Assembly (NCBI RefSeq): GCF_003260995.1
Contig: NZ_CP030040.1
Span: 124,001 to 188,000 of the forward strand
DNA length: 64,000 bases
Reading direction: 5' to 3'
DNA from: Acetobacterium sp. KB-1
Lineage (GTDB): Bacteria; Bacillota; Clostridia; Eubacteriales; Eubacteriaceae
In this document: one piece after another, positions 26,791 through 35,074 of the stretch
How the letters are laid out: each line of letters starts with the position of its first letter
Position numbering within the stretch: position 1 is the first letter of the stretch
The notes under the pieces: model-generated
Database searches by the model: none
What the model saw: the letters and a program-made list of their open reading frames with translations, nothing else
What the model was told of the DNA's origin: nothing
Position numbers and translations under genes: made by a program

Positions 26791-27696
26791 CTAAACCTTT
26801 TCCACATGTTTCTTACCAAGAAGACCATTGGGAAGAAACAGTAGAATAATTATCAAGATGACAAATGCGATGGCGTCCCGGTAACCAGTAAGCGCTGGAA
26901 AAAAGGCGACCATCAGAACCTCGGAAAAGCCCAGGATCAGACCGCCAAGCACGGCCCCCTTGACGTTGCCGATGCCACCAATGACGGCAGCAATAAAGCA
27001 TTTAAGTCCAGGGACAACACCCATGAGGGGTAACACCGATGGGTATTTCATACACCATAGAATAGCGCCGACCGCAGCAAGGGCAGAGCCGATTGCAAAG
27101 GTTGAAGAAATAACCCCATTGATCTTAATTCCCATGAGTTTGGCGGTGTCATAATCAACAGCCACAGCCCGCATGGCCATGCCAACTTTCGTTTTATTAA
27201 TGATAAAAAGTAGTGCAGACATCAGGACAAACGCGACAATTGGAATAACGATAGAAACCGGCTGAAAGGACAAACCACCGATAAAAAAAGGTGTTGTCAT
27301 TAATGGGAATTCAGGAAAAGCCTGTGGTTTTCCTGAAAACAGGTAGGTGGCAACATTTTCAAGTAAAAATGAAACCCCGATTGCTGAAATCAAAAGTGAT
27401 GTTTTGGGTGCTTCCCGCAGAGGGCGATAGGCGACCCGCTCGATGGTGACTCCCAGTAACATGGTTAAACCAATCGTGATAATAAACGTGACATACCAGG
27501 GAAGAACAAAAACTGCAATCCCAAAATATGTGAAATAGGCAGCCATCATAAAGATATCGCCATGGGCAAAGTTGATCAGTCTCAGGATGCCATAAACCAT
27601 GGTATAGCCTATGGCAATTAAGGCATACAAACTTCCCACTGATAAACCATTGATAAGTTGCTGTAAGAATGTTTCCATTGTCATTCCAACGACCAT
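26791..27696 (-). CDS. livH: branched-chain amino acid ABC permease LivH
   Basis: A 301-residue permease with about eight spans. The LivH motifs INGLSVGSLYALIAIGYTM, LRLINFAHGDIFM and AAVIGGIGNVKGA are present. An ATG at 27684 (METFLQQ) is an alternative start; I keep the ATG at 27696, which has GAGG upstream. It lies 14 bases before livM and 187 bases after livK, with a strong hairpin in the gap. Confidence 0.94.
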   Translation of the reverse strand: MVVGMTMETFLQQLINGLSVGSLYALIAIGYTMVYGILRLINFAHGDIFMMAAYFTYFGIAVFVLPWYVTFIITIGLTMLLGVTIERVAYRPLREAPKTSLLISAIGVSFLLENVATYLFSGKPQAFPEFPLMTTPFFIGGLSFQPVSIVIPIVAFVLMSALLFIINKTKVGMAMRAVAVDYDTAKLMGIKINGVISSTFAIGSALAAVGAILWCMKYPSVLPLMGVVPGLKCFIAAVIGGIGNVKGAVLGGLILGFSEVLMVAFFPALTGYRDAIAFVILIIILLFLPNGLLGKKHVEKV

Positions 27697-27833
27697 AATT
27701 AAAACCTCGTTATATCATTTAATTTAAATTGAGGGTATCTGATAACAAATACCCTCAATGTTTGTTCCGTGTGAAAAGGGCGCGCAGCAGAAATATCGTT
27801 CTGTTTCAATAGTACGCGCCTTTGCGTAGATAA

Positions 27834-27860
27834 AGAGAGTCATGGTAGCCATGCTCTCCT
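27834..27860 (-). terminator. intercistronic hairpin after livK
   Basis: Arms pairing GAGAG-CATGG with CCATG-CTCTC (single-base bulges, tiny loop) lie just after the livK stop and before a short T-rich stretch on the minus strand. Further dyads follow at 27729-27758 and around 27779-27823. They likely act as attenuator and mRNA-stabilising element, giving more binding protein than permease. Confidence 0.55.
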
Positions 27861-27882
27861 TATGATTATTGTGTGGTTGAGA

Positions 27883-29049
27883 TTAGTCGATTGTTACAGA
27901 ATCAAGGTAGGTGAAGATACCATCTTTAACAGTTTTGATGATCGCTTCGTTTTTAGTTGCATCACCGTTTTCGTCAATGGTAATCATCCCGGTAGCGCCT
28001 TCAAAGTCTGCTGTTTTAGCTAAGGCGTCACGAATCGCAACAGGATCAGCAGATCCGGCGCGTTCGATGGCATCCAGAGTCATCATGTATCCATCATAGC
28101 CAAGCGCTGTTACAGCGGCAATATTATCACGGTCCGGATAGGTCTTTTTATATTCAGCAACAAATGTTTTTCCTGCTTCAGTCAGTGGGTTGGTATCGTC
28201 GAAGAAGGTTGACATAACAGCGCCTTCAACATCAGCACCACCAACGGTAATAAATTCATTTGTTTCCCAGGTATCACCACCGATAAATGGCGCAGTGATG
28301 CCTAACGCACGGGCTTGTTTGATGATCAATGCCGATTCGGTGAAGTTACCAGGTGCAAAAATAACATCAGGGTTTGAAGCTTTGATATTTGTTAAGATGC
28401 CATTGAAGTCCTGGTCGTTGGTGTTATAGTTACCAGTTGCCACGATGGCATTGGGATCACCACTTAATTGAACAAATGAATCGGTGAAGAATTTAGCCAA
28501 ACCGACAGAATAGTCATTGGATACTTCCTGGATGATAGCAACTTTTTTAGCGTTTAGATTTTTGTACGCATAGTTAGCCATGACAGTCCCCTGGAAAGGA
28601 TCAAGGAAACAAACGCGGAAATAGTAATCATTTCCGGCGGTTACCTGTGGATTGGTAGCTGAAAGTGCTACAGCAGGTATCTGGTTGGTTTTAACAACAT
28701 CCCCAGCAGCGATGGAGAGTGAAGAACCCCAGGAACCCAGGATTGCAACAACCTTGTCTTTTTCAATTAATCGGGCGGCGGCAGTGGTCGCTTCGGCTTT
28801 GTCTGATTTGTTATCAGCAATGACCAGCTCAACTTTTTTGCCCAATACTTCGGGACGTAATTGGTTAGCCAATTCAACCCCTTCAACTTCCAATTCTCCA
28901 CCGGCAGCATTTGCACCAGTTAAGGGTTCGAACACGCCAATTTTAATGACATCACTATCCTCTGAAGAAGTGGTTGTTCCTCCTGAACAACCAGCGGCCA
29001 TGGTGACAACCAAGGCAAGAGACAACAACACGGATAAAGTTTTTTTCAT
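27883..29049 (-). CDS. livK: branched-chain amino acid ABC transporter binding lipoprotein LivK
   Basis: A 388-residue type-1 periplasmic-binding-fold protein. The signal peptide ends in a lipobox with Cys21 (MAAGCSGG), then a Ser/Thr linker. The domain starts IKIGVFEPLTGANAAGG and carries the typical ILGSWGSS and PDVIFAPGNF segments. It captures the amino acid outside the membrane and delivers it to LivHM. AAAGGAGG precedes the ATG, and a good promoter lies about 45 bases further up. First gene of the liv operon. Substrate could also be an amide or urea-like ligand. Confidence 0.95.
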   Translation of the reverse strand: MKKTLSVLLSLALVVTMAAGCSGGTTTSSEDSDVIKIGVFEPLTGANAAGGELEVEGVELANQLRPEVLGKKVELVIADNKSDKAEATTAAARLIEKDKVVAILGSWGSSLSIAAGDVVKTNQIPAVALSATNPQVTAGNDYYFRVCFLDPFQGTVMANYAYKNLNAKKVAIIQEVSNDYSVGLAKFFTDSFVQLSGDPNAIVATGNYNTNDQDFNGILTNIKASNPDVIFAPGNFTESALIIKQARALGITAPFIGGDTWETNEFITVGGADVEGAVMSTFFDDTNPLTEAGKTFVAEYKKTYPDRDNIAAVTALGYDGYMMTLDAIERAGSADPVAIRDALAKTADFEGATGMITIDENGDATKNEAIIKTVKDGIFTYLDSVTID

Positions 29050-29094
29050 GGTAAAGTCCTCCTTTTTCTTTTTTCCTAATTTTTACCTGTGGCT

Positions 29095-29124
29095 ATTATA
29101 CCAAAGGTTACACTTTTATTGCAA
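29095..29124 (-). promoter_or_regulatory. promoter of the liv operon
   Basis: On the minus strand TTGCAA (29119-29124) and TATAAT (29095-29100) are spaced 18 bases apart, about 45 bases before the livK ATG. Confidence 0.65.
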
Positions 29125-29150
29125 GTTTATATTAAGAAATGTTTGAAGGA

Positions 29151-29258
29151 TACGGACACTTGTTTTAATCACGCTGATTCCAGAATCCTGCGTGAGACGC
29201 ATCAGCACGCTAACGTGATGAATTAAAGCGTGGTCTTTTTTCCTGGCAAGAGTCCGTA
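29151..29258. repeat. 108-base structured dyad element
   Basis: Outer arms 29151-29162 and 29247-29258 pair over 12 bases with one mismatch. Inside, 29168-29175 pairs with 29226-29233 and a small hairpin lies at 29189-29201. It sits between malQ (end) and livK (start), both minus. No clean T run follows on either strand, so it is not a simple terminator. It could be a miniature inverted-repeat element or a structured leader. Confidence 0.5.
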
Positions 29259-29287
29259 ATCAGATGACACCGTCACATTGATCGTGT

Positions 29288-30808
29288 TTATCGATGATAA
29301 AGCAAATTTAAATGTGAGTACCAGTCCACATCAATCAAAGATAGACCCTCTCGGGTCATCCGGAAAACCCAGTTGTTTTTTATTGTTCCGGGTTCGTTCA
29401 TCCGGGTATCACTACCATATCCACACACATCTTGAATCGGCAGGATCACTAAATTAGCGGCGCTCTGAAAAAGCGTGCGAATAAAGGCTCGACAGGAAGG
29501 GCTGTGGTGGCCGCCGATCTGCCATTGATTTTCCCAGGCGTCGGTATAACCACAATAATCAAAGGCATATTGCCGGTTTTTTGGAAAATAGTCAAAAAAT
29601 GTGCCCAGCAGGGTATTGTTATCATGGGTACCTGAGTAGGCAACCGTATTAGTGGTATAATTGTGCGGTAGATGGATATTATTATCGTCATCAATAAAAG
29701 CAAACTCCATAATTCGCATGCCGGGAAATCCGGTATCATCTAACAGCTTGACCAGGTCATGGTCCTGCAAACCAAGGTCCTCGGCAATAATTCCGGGATT
29801 GGGAAAGGACATCTTCAGCTGACTGAAAAAATCCATCGCTGGGCCGGGAACCCAACGACCATTTCGGGCTGTTTTTTCACGTGCTGGTACCGACCAATAA
29901 GCAGAAAAGCCGCGAAAGTGATCAATTCGGACCTTGTCAAAGTTAGTTAGCGCTTTTTTTATCCGTAGCATCCACCAGGCATAGTGGTTTTTTTTCATCA
30001 CATCCCAGCGATACAATGGATTGCCCCAAAGCTGACCGTCTTTGCAAAAATAGTCCGGTGGGACGCCAGCGACTTCAGTGGGACAGCCCCTTTTATCGAG
30101 GAGAAAAAGTTCAGGATGACACCATACATCAGCACTGGTATGGGCGACATAAATCGGCATGTCCCCGATGATTTGGATACCCCTGGTATTGGCGTAGGTC
30201 TTAAGTGTCGACCATTGTCGGTCATAAGCATATTGCAGAAAGCTTTGAAAACTGATTTCTTCATGATAGCGATGTCGGGCCAAAGCAAGGGCGTCGGGCG
30301 TGCGTCTGACCAGATCCTGATTATTCCACTTGGTCCAGTCTTCTTCTAAGAAATGCTGGGAAAGAACCGTGTACAGAGAAAAATCTGGAAGCCAGTCTTG
30401 ATTGGCATCACTGTAGTCTTGGATGTCTTTTTTTAATTGGTCAGATAATCGTGTATAGGCAAGTTTGAAGACAGTTTGACGGTTGCGAATGAGGTTGGGA
30501 TAATAAATAGAATAGGGCGGGTCGGCAGAGCGGCTAGCGCTCAGCTCATTCGCGGTTAATAAACCCCAATCCGATAAAAGCTCCAAATCGATCAAAAAGG
30601 GATTTCCGGCAAAAGCCGAGGTGCTTTTATAAGGCGAGAAACAGGCGTCCACAGGACCGACCGGCAGAATTTGCCAATAGGTACAGCCCATTGCCTGGAG
30701 GCGGTCGATAAAGCTGCGGGCCTCTTGCCCCAGAGTTCCGATGCCGTAGTCGCCGGGTAAGGCCGAAACTGGCATCAGAACACCGCTGGAACGCGATTTT
30801 AATGACAT
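29288..30808 (-). CDS. malQ: 4-alpha-glucanotransferase (amylomaltase)
   Basis: A 506-residue GH77 enzyme that moves alpha-1,4-glucan segments and releases glucose, acting in glycogen or maltodextrin metabolism. Family motifs are GVLMPVSALPGDYGIGTLG at the start, GDMPIYVAHTSADVW, VRIDHFRGF (nucleophile Asp), IAEDLG (acid/base Glu) and YSGTHDN. The ATG at 30808 is preferred because family homology begins there and AAGAGGG precedes it; the 35 upstream in-frame residues look non-homologous. It starts two bases after... the hslO stop codon overlaps its upstream context, so the two genes are co-transcribed. Confidence 0.95.
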   Translation of the reverse strand: MSLKSRSSGVLMPVSALPGDYGIGTLGQEARSFIDRLQAMGCTYWQILPVGPVDACFSPYKSTSAFAGNPFLIDLELLSDWGLLTANELSASRSADPPYSIYYPNLIRNRQTVFKLAYTRLSDQLKKDIQDYSDANQDWLPDFSLYTVLSQHFLEEDWTKWNNQDLVRRTPDALALARHRYHEEISFQSFLQYAYDRQWSTLKTYANTRGIQIIGDMPIYVAHTSADVWCHPELFLLDKRGCPTEVAGVPPDYFCKDGQLWGNPLYRWDVMKKNHYAWWMLRIKKALTNFDKVRIDHFRGFSAYWSVPAREKTARNGRWVPGPAMDFFSQLKMSFPNPGIIAEDLGLQDHDLVKLLDDTGFPGMRIMEFAFIDDDNNIHLPHNYTTNTVAYSGTHDNNTLLGTFFDYFPKNRQYAFDYCGYTDAWENQWQIGGHHSPSCRAFIRTLFQSAANLVILPIQDVCGYGSDTRMNEPGTIKNNWVFRMTREGLSLIDVDWYSHLNLLYHR

Positions 30809-30809
30809 A

Positions 30810-31703
30810 TTATCCCTCTTGTTCTTTAGAATCAGTACGATGATCCAAGATGGACTGTAGATCTTCCGGGGAGAAGGAATATTTTTCTTTACAGAAATCA
30901 CAATTGACTTCAATATCCTCCTGGTCGGAGATCATCTCGATAAGATCGTTCTTTCCAATGGATGTCAGCGCTTTGGTGATCCGTTGACGGGAACAATCGC
31001 AGATAAAACGGGTAATCTCAGTTTTAGAAATCTTTAAACTAAGGTCTTTAAATAAATCGTCCATGATGGCTTCCAGCGTTTTTCCTTCATCCAGAAGTTT
31101 GGTCAAGGATGGTGTATCAGACAGAGCCACTTCGAGGGCATCGATGACCTCATCATCAGTGTTTGGCATTAATTGAATAATAAATCCACCCGCTTGCCGG
31201 ACGGTGCCATCGTCGTTTAATAAAACACCTAAAGAAACCGAGGTGGGAATCTGTTCAGATTGAGCATAGTAATAGGTTAGATCTTCGGCAAGCTCACCAC
31301 TGACCAGCGGCGAATAACCAACATAGGGCTCTTTGAGGCCGATATCTTTTAAAATGTTCAAGGTGCCTTCGCCAATAGCTTCGGATACAGGCATGGACGC
31401 TTCAAGGGTATCTAAAAGGTCGTTGACATAGGGATAACCCTTCACATTGCCTTTAGCATCGGCAGTCACCAGTAAGCCGCTTATGGGGCCATCGCCGGCG
31501 ATTTTTAAGGTGATCAGTTCATCGGCATTTTTCATCATCGAACCCATCAGAGAACCAGCGGTGAGCAATCGGCCCAGCGCCTTTGTAACCACTGGGCTGG
31601 TTTGGTGAAGTTTCCGGGCTGTTTCGGCGAGCCCCCCTGTTGTTGCCGCAAAGACCCGAATCTGTCCGTTTCCTGCGGTGGCTTTTAATACATAGTCCGG
31701 CAT
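30810..31703 (-). CDS. hslO: redox-regulated chaperone Hsp33
   Basis: A 297-residue cytoplasmic holdase chaperone activated by oxidative stress. The four zinc-binding cysteines near the C-terminus form CDC and CDFC, the CxC...CxxC Hsp33 switch. The N-terminal domain begins YVLKATAGNGQIRVFAATT. GAGGT precedes the ATG. It lies between rlmH and malQ in a minus-strand operon. Confidence 0.97.
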   Translation of the reverse strand: MPDYVLKATAGNGQIRVFAATTGGLAETARKLHQTSPVVTKALGRLLTAGSLMGSMMKNADELITLKIAGDGPISGLLVTADAKGNVKGYPYVNDLLDTLEASMPVSEAIGEGTLNILKDIGLKEPYVGYSPLVSGELAEDLTYYYAQSEQIPTSVSLGVLLNDDGTVRQAGGFIIQLMPNTDDEVIDALEVALSDTPSLTKLLDEGKTLEAIMDDLFKDLSLKISKTEITRFICDCSRQRITKALTSIGKNDLIEMISDQEDIEVNCDFCKEKYSFSPEDLQSILDHRTDSKEQEG

Positions 31704-31734
31704 AGTTTACCTCTTTATTTTTTATTTGAAGATG

Positions 31735-32214
31735 TTATTTATGATAGGTTTCCCCACGGATTATTTTAAATGAGCGGTAAATCTGTTCCAGAAGCATCAC
31801 CCGAAACAACTGATGGGGAAAGGTCATTTTGGAAAAAGAGCATTTCCATTGTGAGCGATTGGTGATCGCCGGGGAAAGTCCGATAGACCCTCCGATAACA
31901 AAGGTGATTTGACTTTTTCCCTGGATCCCAAAGTTTTCAATTTTTTTAGCAAAAGATAACGAATCGAGTTGATCGGCCTGTATTTCCAGGGTGGCCAGAA
32001 TTTCCTCGTCCTTTAAATAGGAAAGAATTCGGCTACTCTCTATTTCCACCGCCTTTCGCCTCTGCGCTTCACTGGCATTTTCCGGAATTTTTTCATCTTT
32101 AACTTCGATGATTTCCAGACGGCAATAGCCATTCAAACGCTTTGCATATTCCAAGATGGCCAGGGTTAAGAATTTTTCTTTAATTTTTCCAACAGCAATA
32201 ATACGAATATTCAT
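31735..32214 (-). CDS. rlmH: 23S rRNA (pseudouridine1915-N3)-methyltransferase RlmH
   Basis: A 159-residue SPOUT methyltransferase. The AdoMet-binding C-terminal knot is visible: FVIGGSIGLSP and then LFRVMLLEQIYRSFKIIRGETYHK-type ending (family signature). Length is standard. The ribosome site is weak (GTGAG directly at the ATG), but translation may be coupled to the 29-residue peptide gene that ends five bases upstream. Confidence 0.96.
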   Translation of the reverse strand: MNIRIIAVGKIKEKFLTLAILEYAKRLNGYCRLEIIEVKDEKIPENASEAQRRKAVEIESSRILSYLKDEEILATLEIQADQLDSLSFAKKIENFGIQGKSQITFVIGGSIGLSPAITNRSQWKCSFSKMTFPHQLFRVMLLEQIYRSFKIIRGETYHK

Positions 32215-32219
32215 CTCAC

Positions 32220-32309
32220 TTAGAGAGCGTAAACAACAAGAATACTAAGAATAAGCGCAGCGACTAAAACCAGTGCGCCAATACGGTAGATGGGATTTTT
32301 TTTGTGCAT
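32220..32309 (-). CDS. 29-residue single-span membrane peptide
   Basis: A short gene with a near-perfect ribosome site (AAAGGAGG, six bases before the ATG) and its own promoter. The product is MHKKNPIYRIGALVLVAAL followed by ILSILVVYAL: a basic N-terminus and one hydrophobic helix, so a small integral membrane peptide, inner face basic. It ends five bases before the rlmH ATG, whose own ribosome site is poor, so it may couple translation to rlmH. I do not recognise the family. Confidence 0.7.
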   Translation of the reverse strand: MHKKNPIYRIGALVLVAALILSILVVYAL

Positions 32310-32365
32310 GGGTTCCTCCTTTATCTTAAAAAAATTAAATTTAAGATTGAAATTTTGTCTATTCT

Positions 32366-32394
32366 AGTTTACAATAGATGAGGTACAATTGCAA
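32366..32394 (-). promoter_or_regulatory. promoter of small peptide-rlmH-hslO-malQ operon
   Basis: On the minus strand TTGCAA (32389-32394) and TAAACT (32366-32371) have the ideal 17-base spacing. It points away from the tRNA gene that starts eight bases beyond. Confidence 0.65.
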
Positions 32395-32401
32395 GCTATA
32401 A

Positions 32402-32478
32402 CGGGGTGTGGCTCAGCTTGGTAGAGCGCATGGTTCGGGATCATGAGGCCGGAGGTTCGAATCCTCTCACTCCGACCA
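32402..32478 (+). tRNA. tRNA-Pro(CGG)
   Basis: A full cloverleaf: acceptor CGGGGTG with CACTCCG (one G-U), D arm GCTC/GAGC, anticodon loop TTCGGGA with CGG at the anticodon, T arm GGAGG-TTCGAAT-CCTCT, and an encoded ACCA end. CGG reads proline CCG codons. The Cys-tRNA(Pro) deacylase gene ybaK lies next to it. Confidence 0.97.
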
Positions 32479-32492
32479 GTTTTGGCATGATA

Positions 32493-32521
32493 AGGCAATC
32501 GCTTCGCGGTTGCCTTTTTGT
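32493..32521 (+). terminator. rho-independent terminator after tRNA-Pro
   Basis: AGGCAATCG and CGGTTGCCT pair around CTTCG and are followed by TTTTTG and a longer T run. Confidence 0.85.
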
Positions 32522-32539
32522 TTTTTTGACTGGGATCTT

Positions 32540-33037
32540 TTAATGATTGGCATTATCCATCGTGATGTTTTGATAAACGGCCTGGGCCGCCCGACAGAAA
32601 TCACTTGGACTTAGTTTTAGCTGCAGCCCAACTTTACCGCCGCTGATGTAGATTTTATCTAGCTCTTTGGCGGTGTCGTTGATGACGGTTTTAAACTGTT
32701 TTTTCATGCCAATGGCAGTACAACCACCTCGGACATAGCCGGTGATCGCAGTCAGATCTTTTAGATGAATCATCGCTACCGACTTTTCGCCAACCGCTTT
32801 GGCGGCTTTTTTCATGTCCAGTTCCTTGTCGATGGGGATGACAAAGACAAAATAACGCTTGCTCTTTCCTTCGGTCACCAGGGTCTTATAGACCTGTTCA
32901 TAAGGCAAATCTAACAGGTCCGCAGTCTGCAGGCCATCCACAAACTCATTGCATTGATAACTTTGATGGGTATAATCAATTTTTAATTTATCCAAAATGC
33001 GCATCGCATTGGTTTTAATATCTTTCTGTTTAGCCAA
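32540..33037 (-). CDS. ybaK: Cys-tRNA(Pro)/Cys-tRNA(Cys) deacylase YbaK
   Basis: A 165-residue YbaK/EbsC-family editing protein that hydrolyses mischarged Cys-tRNA(Pro) in trans. Typical motifs are YVRGGCTAIGMKK (the family GG.SP/CT loop), VIPIDKELDMKK near the invariant Lys and FVDGLQTADLL. It starts with TTG after GAAGGAG. It is convergent with tRNA-Pro, a functional link seen in the sequence but possibly fortuitous. Confidence 0.93.
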   Translation of the reverse strand: MAKQKDIKTNAMRILDKLKIDYTHQSYQCNEFVDGLQTADLLDLPYEQVYKTLVTEGKSKRYFVFVIPIDKELDMKKAAKAVGEKSVAMIHLKDLTAITGYVRGGCTAIGMKKQFKTVINDTAKELDKIYISGGKVGLQLKLSPSDFCRAAQAVYQNITMDNANH

Positions 33038-33172
33038 TTATTTCTCCTTCTAGTGACTTTACGGGTACGTAAAAATTTATAGGTGTTACACAAGTGTTAA
33101 ATATTTTTCGGTTTAAACCATTTTACCAGAAAGTATTAATTTTTGTTATTTTTATCAAAAAGATTGTATTTA

Positions 33173-33203
33173 AAAAGGATGTCGCAGATTACAACATCCT
33201 TTT
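33173..33203 (-). terminator. rho-independent terminator of ahpC
   Basis: A 10-bp stem AAAAGGATGT with its complement at 33194-33203. The minus-strand tail is T-rich. It lies 35 bases past the ahpC stop. Confidence 0.8.
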
Positions 33204-33237
33204 AACGTCCACTTGTATTGCCATATTTTAAGGTATA

Positions 33238-33801
33238 CTAGATTAAACCTACCAGATCAAGACTTGGCTTTAAGGTTTCTGCTCCTGGTTTCCATTTTGC
33301 CGGGCAAACCTGGTCGCCGTGCTCGGCCACAAATTGTGAGGCTTGTACACGTCTAAATAGTTCATCGGCATTTCGACCAACATTGCCTGCAAGTACTTCA
33401 TAGGCGACAATTTTTCCTTCGGGATTAATAATAAAGCTCCCGCGCTCAGCCAGCCCAACTTCTTCGATCATCACATCAAAATCTCGGGCAATCACACCGG
33501 TTGGATCAGCTAACATCGGGTACTTGATTTTTTGAATGGTTTTTGATGCGTCATGCCATGCTTTATGAACAAAATGCGTGTCGCAGGAAACCGAATAGAT
33601 TTCGCATCCGATTTTTTTGAATTCTTCATATTTGTTGGCTAAATCTTCGAGCTCGGTAGGGCAAACAAAGGTAAAATCAGCTGGATAGAAAAAGAAGACC
33701 GACCATTTTCCTAAGATATCTTCTTTCTTCACTTCTTTGAATTCATTTTCCGCAAAGGCTTGAACAGTAAAATCCGCAACTTCTTTTCCGATTAATGACA
33801 T
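33238..33801 (-). CDS. ahpC: peroxiredoxin AhpC
   Basis: A 187-residue typical two-Cys peroxiredoxin that reduces hydrogen peroxide and organic peroxides. The peroxidatic Cys47 is in DFTFVCPTE and the resolving Cys166 in DQVCPAKW. CAGGAGG precedes the ATG. No ahpF follows; electrons probably come from a rubredoxin/thioredoxin-type donor (inference). It has its own promoter, PerR-like box and terminator. Confidence 0.97.
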   Translation of the reverse strand: MSLIGKEVADFTVQAFAENEFKEVKKEDILGKWSVFFFYPADFTFVCPTELEDLANKYEEFKKIGCEIYSVSCDTHFVHKAWHDASKTIQKIKYPMLADPTGVIARDFDVMIEEVGLAERGSFIINPEGKIVAYEVLAGNVGRNADELFRRVQASQFVAEHGDQVCPAKWKPGAETLKPSLDLVGLI

Positions 33802-33874
33802 AATAAAATCCTCCTGTTAATTGTATTGATTACGCAATTGCTTGTGTTTAGTTATGTATGCCTAACTTGATGTT

Positions 33875-33925
33875 ATATTAGCACAAATGTAGTTGTAACG
33901 CAATAGTAAATTATAATAATTCTAA
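33875..33925 (-). promoter_or_regulatory. ahpC promoter with PerR-like box
   Basis: On the minus strand TTGCGT (33898-33903) and TAATAT (33875-33880) are 17 bases apart. Immediately upstream, 33911-33925 reads TTATAATAATTCTAA on the plus strand, one mismatch from the Bacillus PerR consensus TTATAATnATTATAA. Peroxide-responsive control of ahpC is expected. Confidence 0.7.
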
Positions 33926-34186
33926 TATAAAATTCATTTCAAGCTTACTTGTAAAAAGACTCGCTAAAACTGGTTGGTAGATAGTAAGTCAACAATTATC
34001 TAAACATTGACTAAGGATGTCTGATTATTACAGCAGTGTTTTTAAAATCCTTTTTTGTATTCACTTCTCAGGTTTATAGATGCATAAAGCGGGTATCTAG
34101 GAAGCAATGATTGTTTTTGAAAATTGAGACGACTTAAATTTCTAAAACGATTATTGACAAAAAAATTAAGAGTTGAGGTGAATCGT
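33926..34186. other. intergenic region between ahpC promoter and tspO-like gene
   Basis: AT-rich sequence. It holds no convincing ORF, repeat or terminator that I can see. GAGGTG at 34175-34180 is the ribosome site of the following gene. Promoter elements for that gene must lie here but no good -35/-10 pair stands out. Confidence 0.5.
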
Positions 34187-34972
34187 ATGAATAAGAGAAT
34201 GAAAGCAGGGATTGGTTTAATCCTGTTAATAGGTACTTTAATTATTAATAGTCTGGGTGCTTTCGGATTTTTTAATGGATTAACACAAAAAGATGTTTCA
34301 GATCAATACGCAACGTTGATTACCCCGGCACCATTTACGTTTAGTATCTGGAGTGTCATTTATATATTGTTGGTTGCAGCTGCGGTAGTAACGATCATCA
34401 AGAGTAAGGAACCCTACTATGAAAAAACAATCGATGGTATCAGTTATCTATTTTGGTTTTCAAGTATTTTAAATATGCTCTGGATCATTTGCTTTTCTTT
34501 TACCTTTATTGGACTATCAGTAATTGTGATTTTAGCTTTTTCCATTACACTGAGCCTGATTCTCAAAGAGATAACAAAAATTCAAACGGGTAATCATTGG
34601 CTCATACCAGCAGCTTTTGGCATGTATACCGGATGGCTTCTGATTGCAAGCGTCGTCAATACAGCAGCCTGGCTGGTGAAGATCCAGTGGCAAGGCTTTG
34701 GCATTTTACCTGAATATTGGGGAATCATAATGATCATGGTTGCGGTAGCGTTGACGGTGGTGGTTACACTAACCACCACAAATGCACTCATTCCAATTCC
34801 CGTGGCATGGGGTTATTTCGGAATTTATCAGTCATTAATGGCGATGAACGGGGGGCAGGGAACGCATCAATTCCTGGCGATATCAACCCTGGTGGGAATG
34901 GTTTGTCTGGTTGTGATGGCAGGGATTCAGTTTTATTCGAATCGTTATCGAGTGATGCCGGAAGTGCCCTGA
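34187..34972 (+). CDS. TspO/MBR-related tryptophan-rich membrane protein
   Basis: A 261-residue membrane protein with seven or eight spans. The segment PAPFTFSIWSVIYILL and the many Trp residues resemble the tryptophan-rich sensory protein (TspO/MBR) family, but the protein is longer than the usual ~160 residues. The ATG at 34187 follows GAGGTGAA; an upstream in-frame TTG has no such site. It stands alone and ends at a strong terminator. Ligand and role are unknown; tetrapyrrole or lipid binding is typical for the family. Confidence 0.75.
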   Translation: MNKRMKAGIGLILLIGTLIINSLGAFGFFNGLTQKDVSDQYATLITPAPFTFSIWSVIYILLVAAAVVTIIKSKEPYYEKTIDGISYLFWFSSILNMLWIICFSFTFIGLSVIVILAFSITLSLILKEITKIQTGNHWLIPAAFGMYTGWLLIASVVNTAAWLVKIQWQGFGILPEYWGIIMIMVAVALTVVVTLTTTNALIPIPVAWGYFGIYQSLMAMNGGQGTHQFLAISTLVGMVCLVVMAGIQFYSNRYRVMPEVP

Positions 34973-34992
34973 ATTTAAGGTGATACCTTCTA

Positions 34993-35037
34993 TAAAAACA
35001 GCCGAGCGAAAGCATCCTTTCGTCCGGCTGTTTTTTT
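34993..35037 (+). terminator. rho-independent terminator
   Basis: AACAGCCG...CGGCTGTT with an inner GCGAAAG/CTTTCGT stem, then T7. It may also serve the feo operon on the other strand (A run before the left arm). Confidence 0.85.
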
Positions 35038-35074
35038 AAAAGGGTGATGTTATAATTTTAATACACTAAAAGAA

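Noticed and set aside
28652-29146. Plus-strand frame of 164 codons over livK
   Set aside because: Shadow of livK on the opposite strand with low-complexity composition and no start signals.
29288-30913. Longer malQ start at 30913
   Set aside because: The first 35 residues are not family-like and overlap hslO; the ATG at 30808 has a ribosome site and matches GH77 N-termini.
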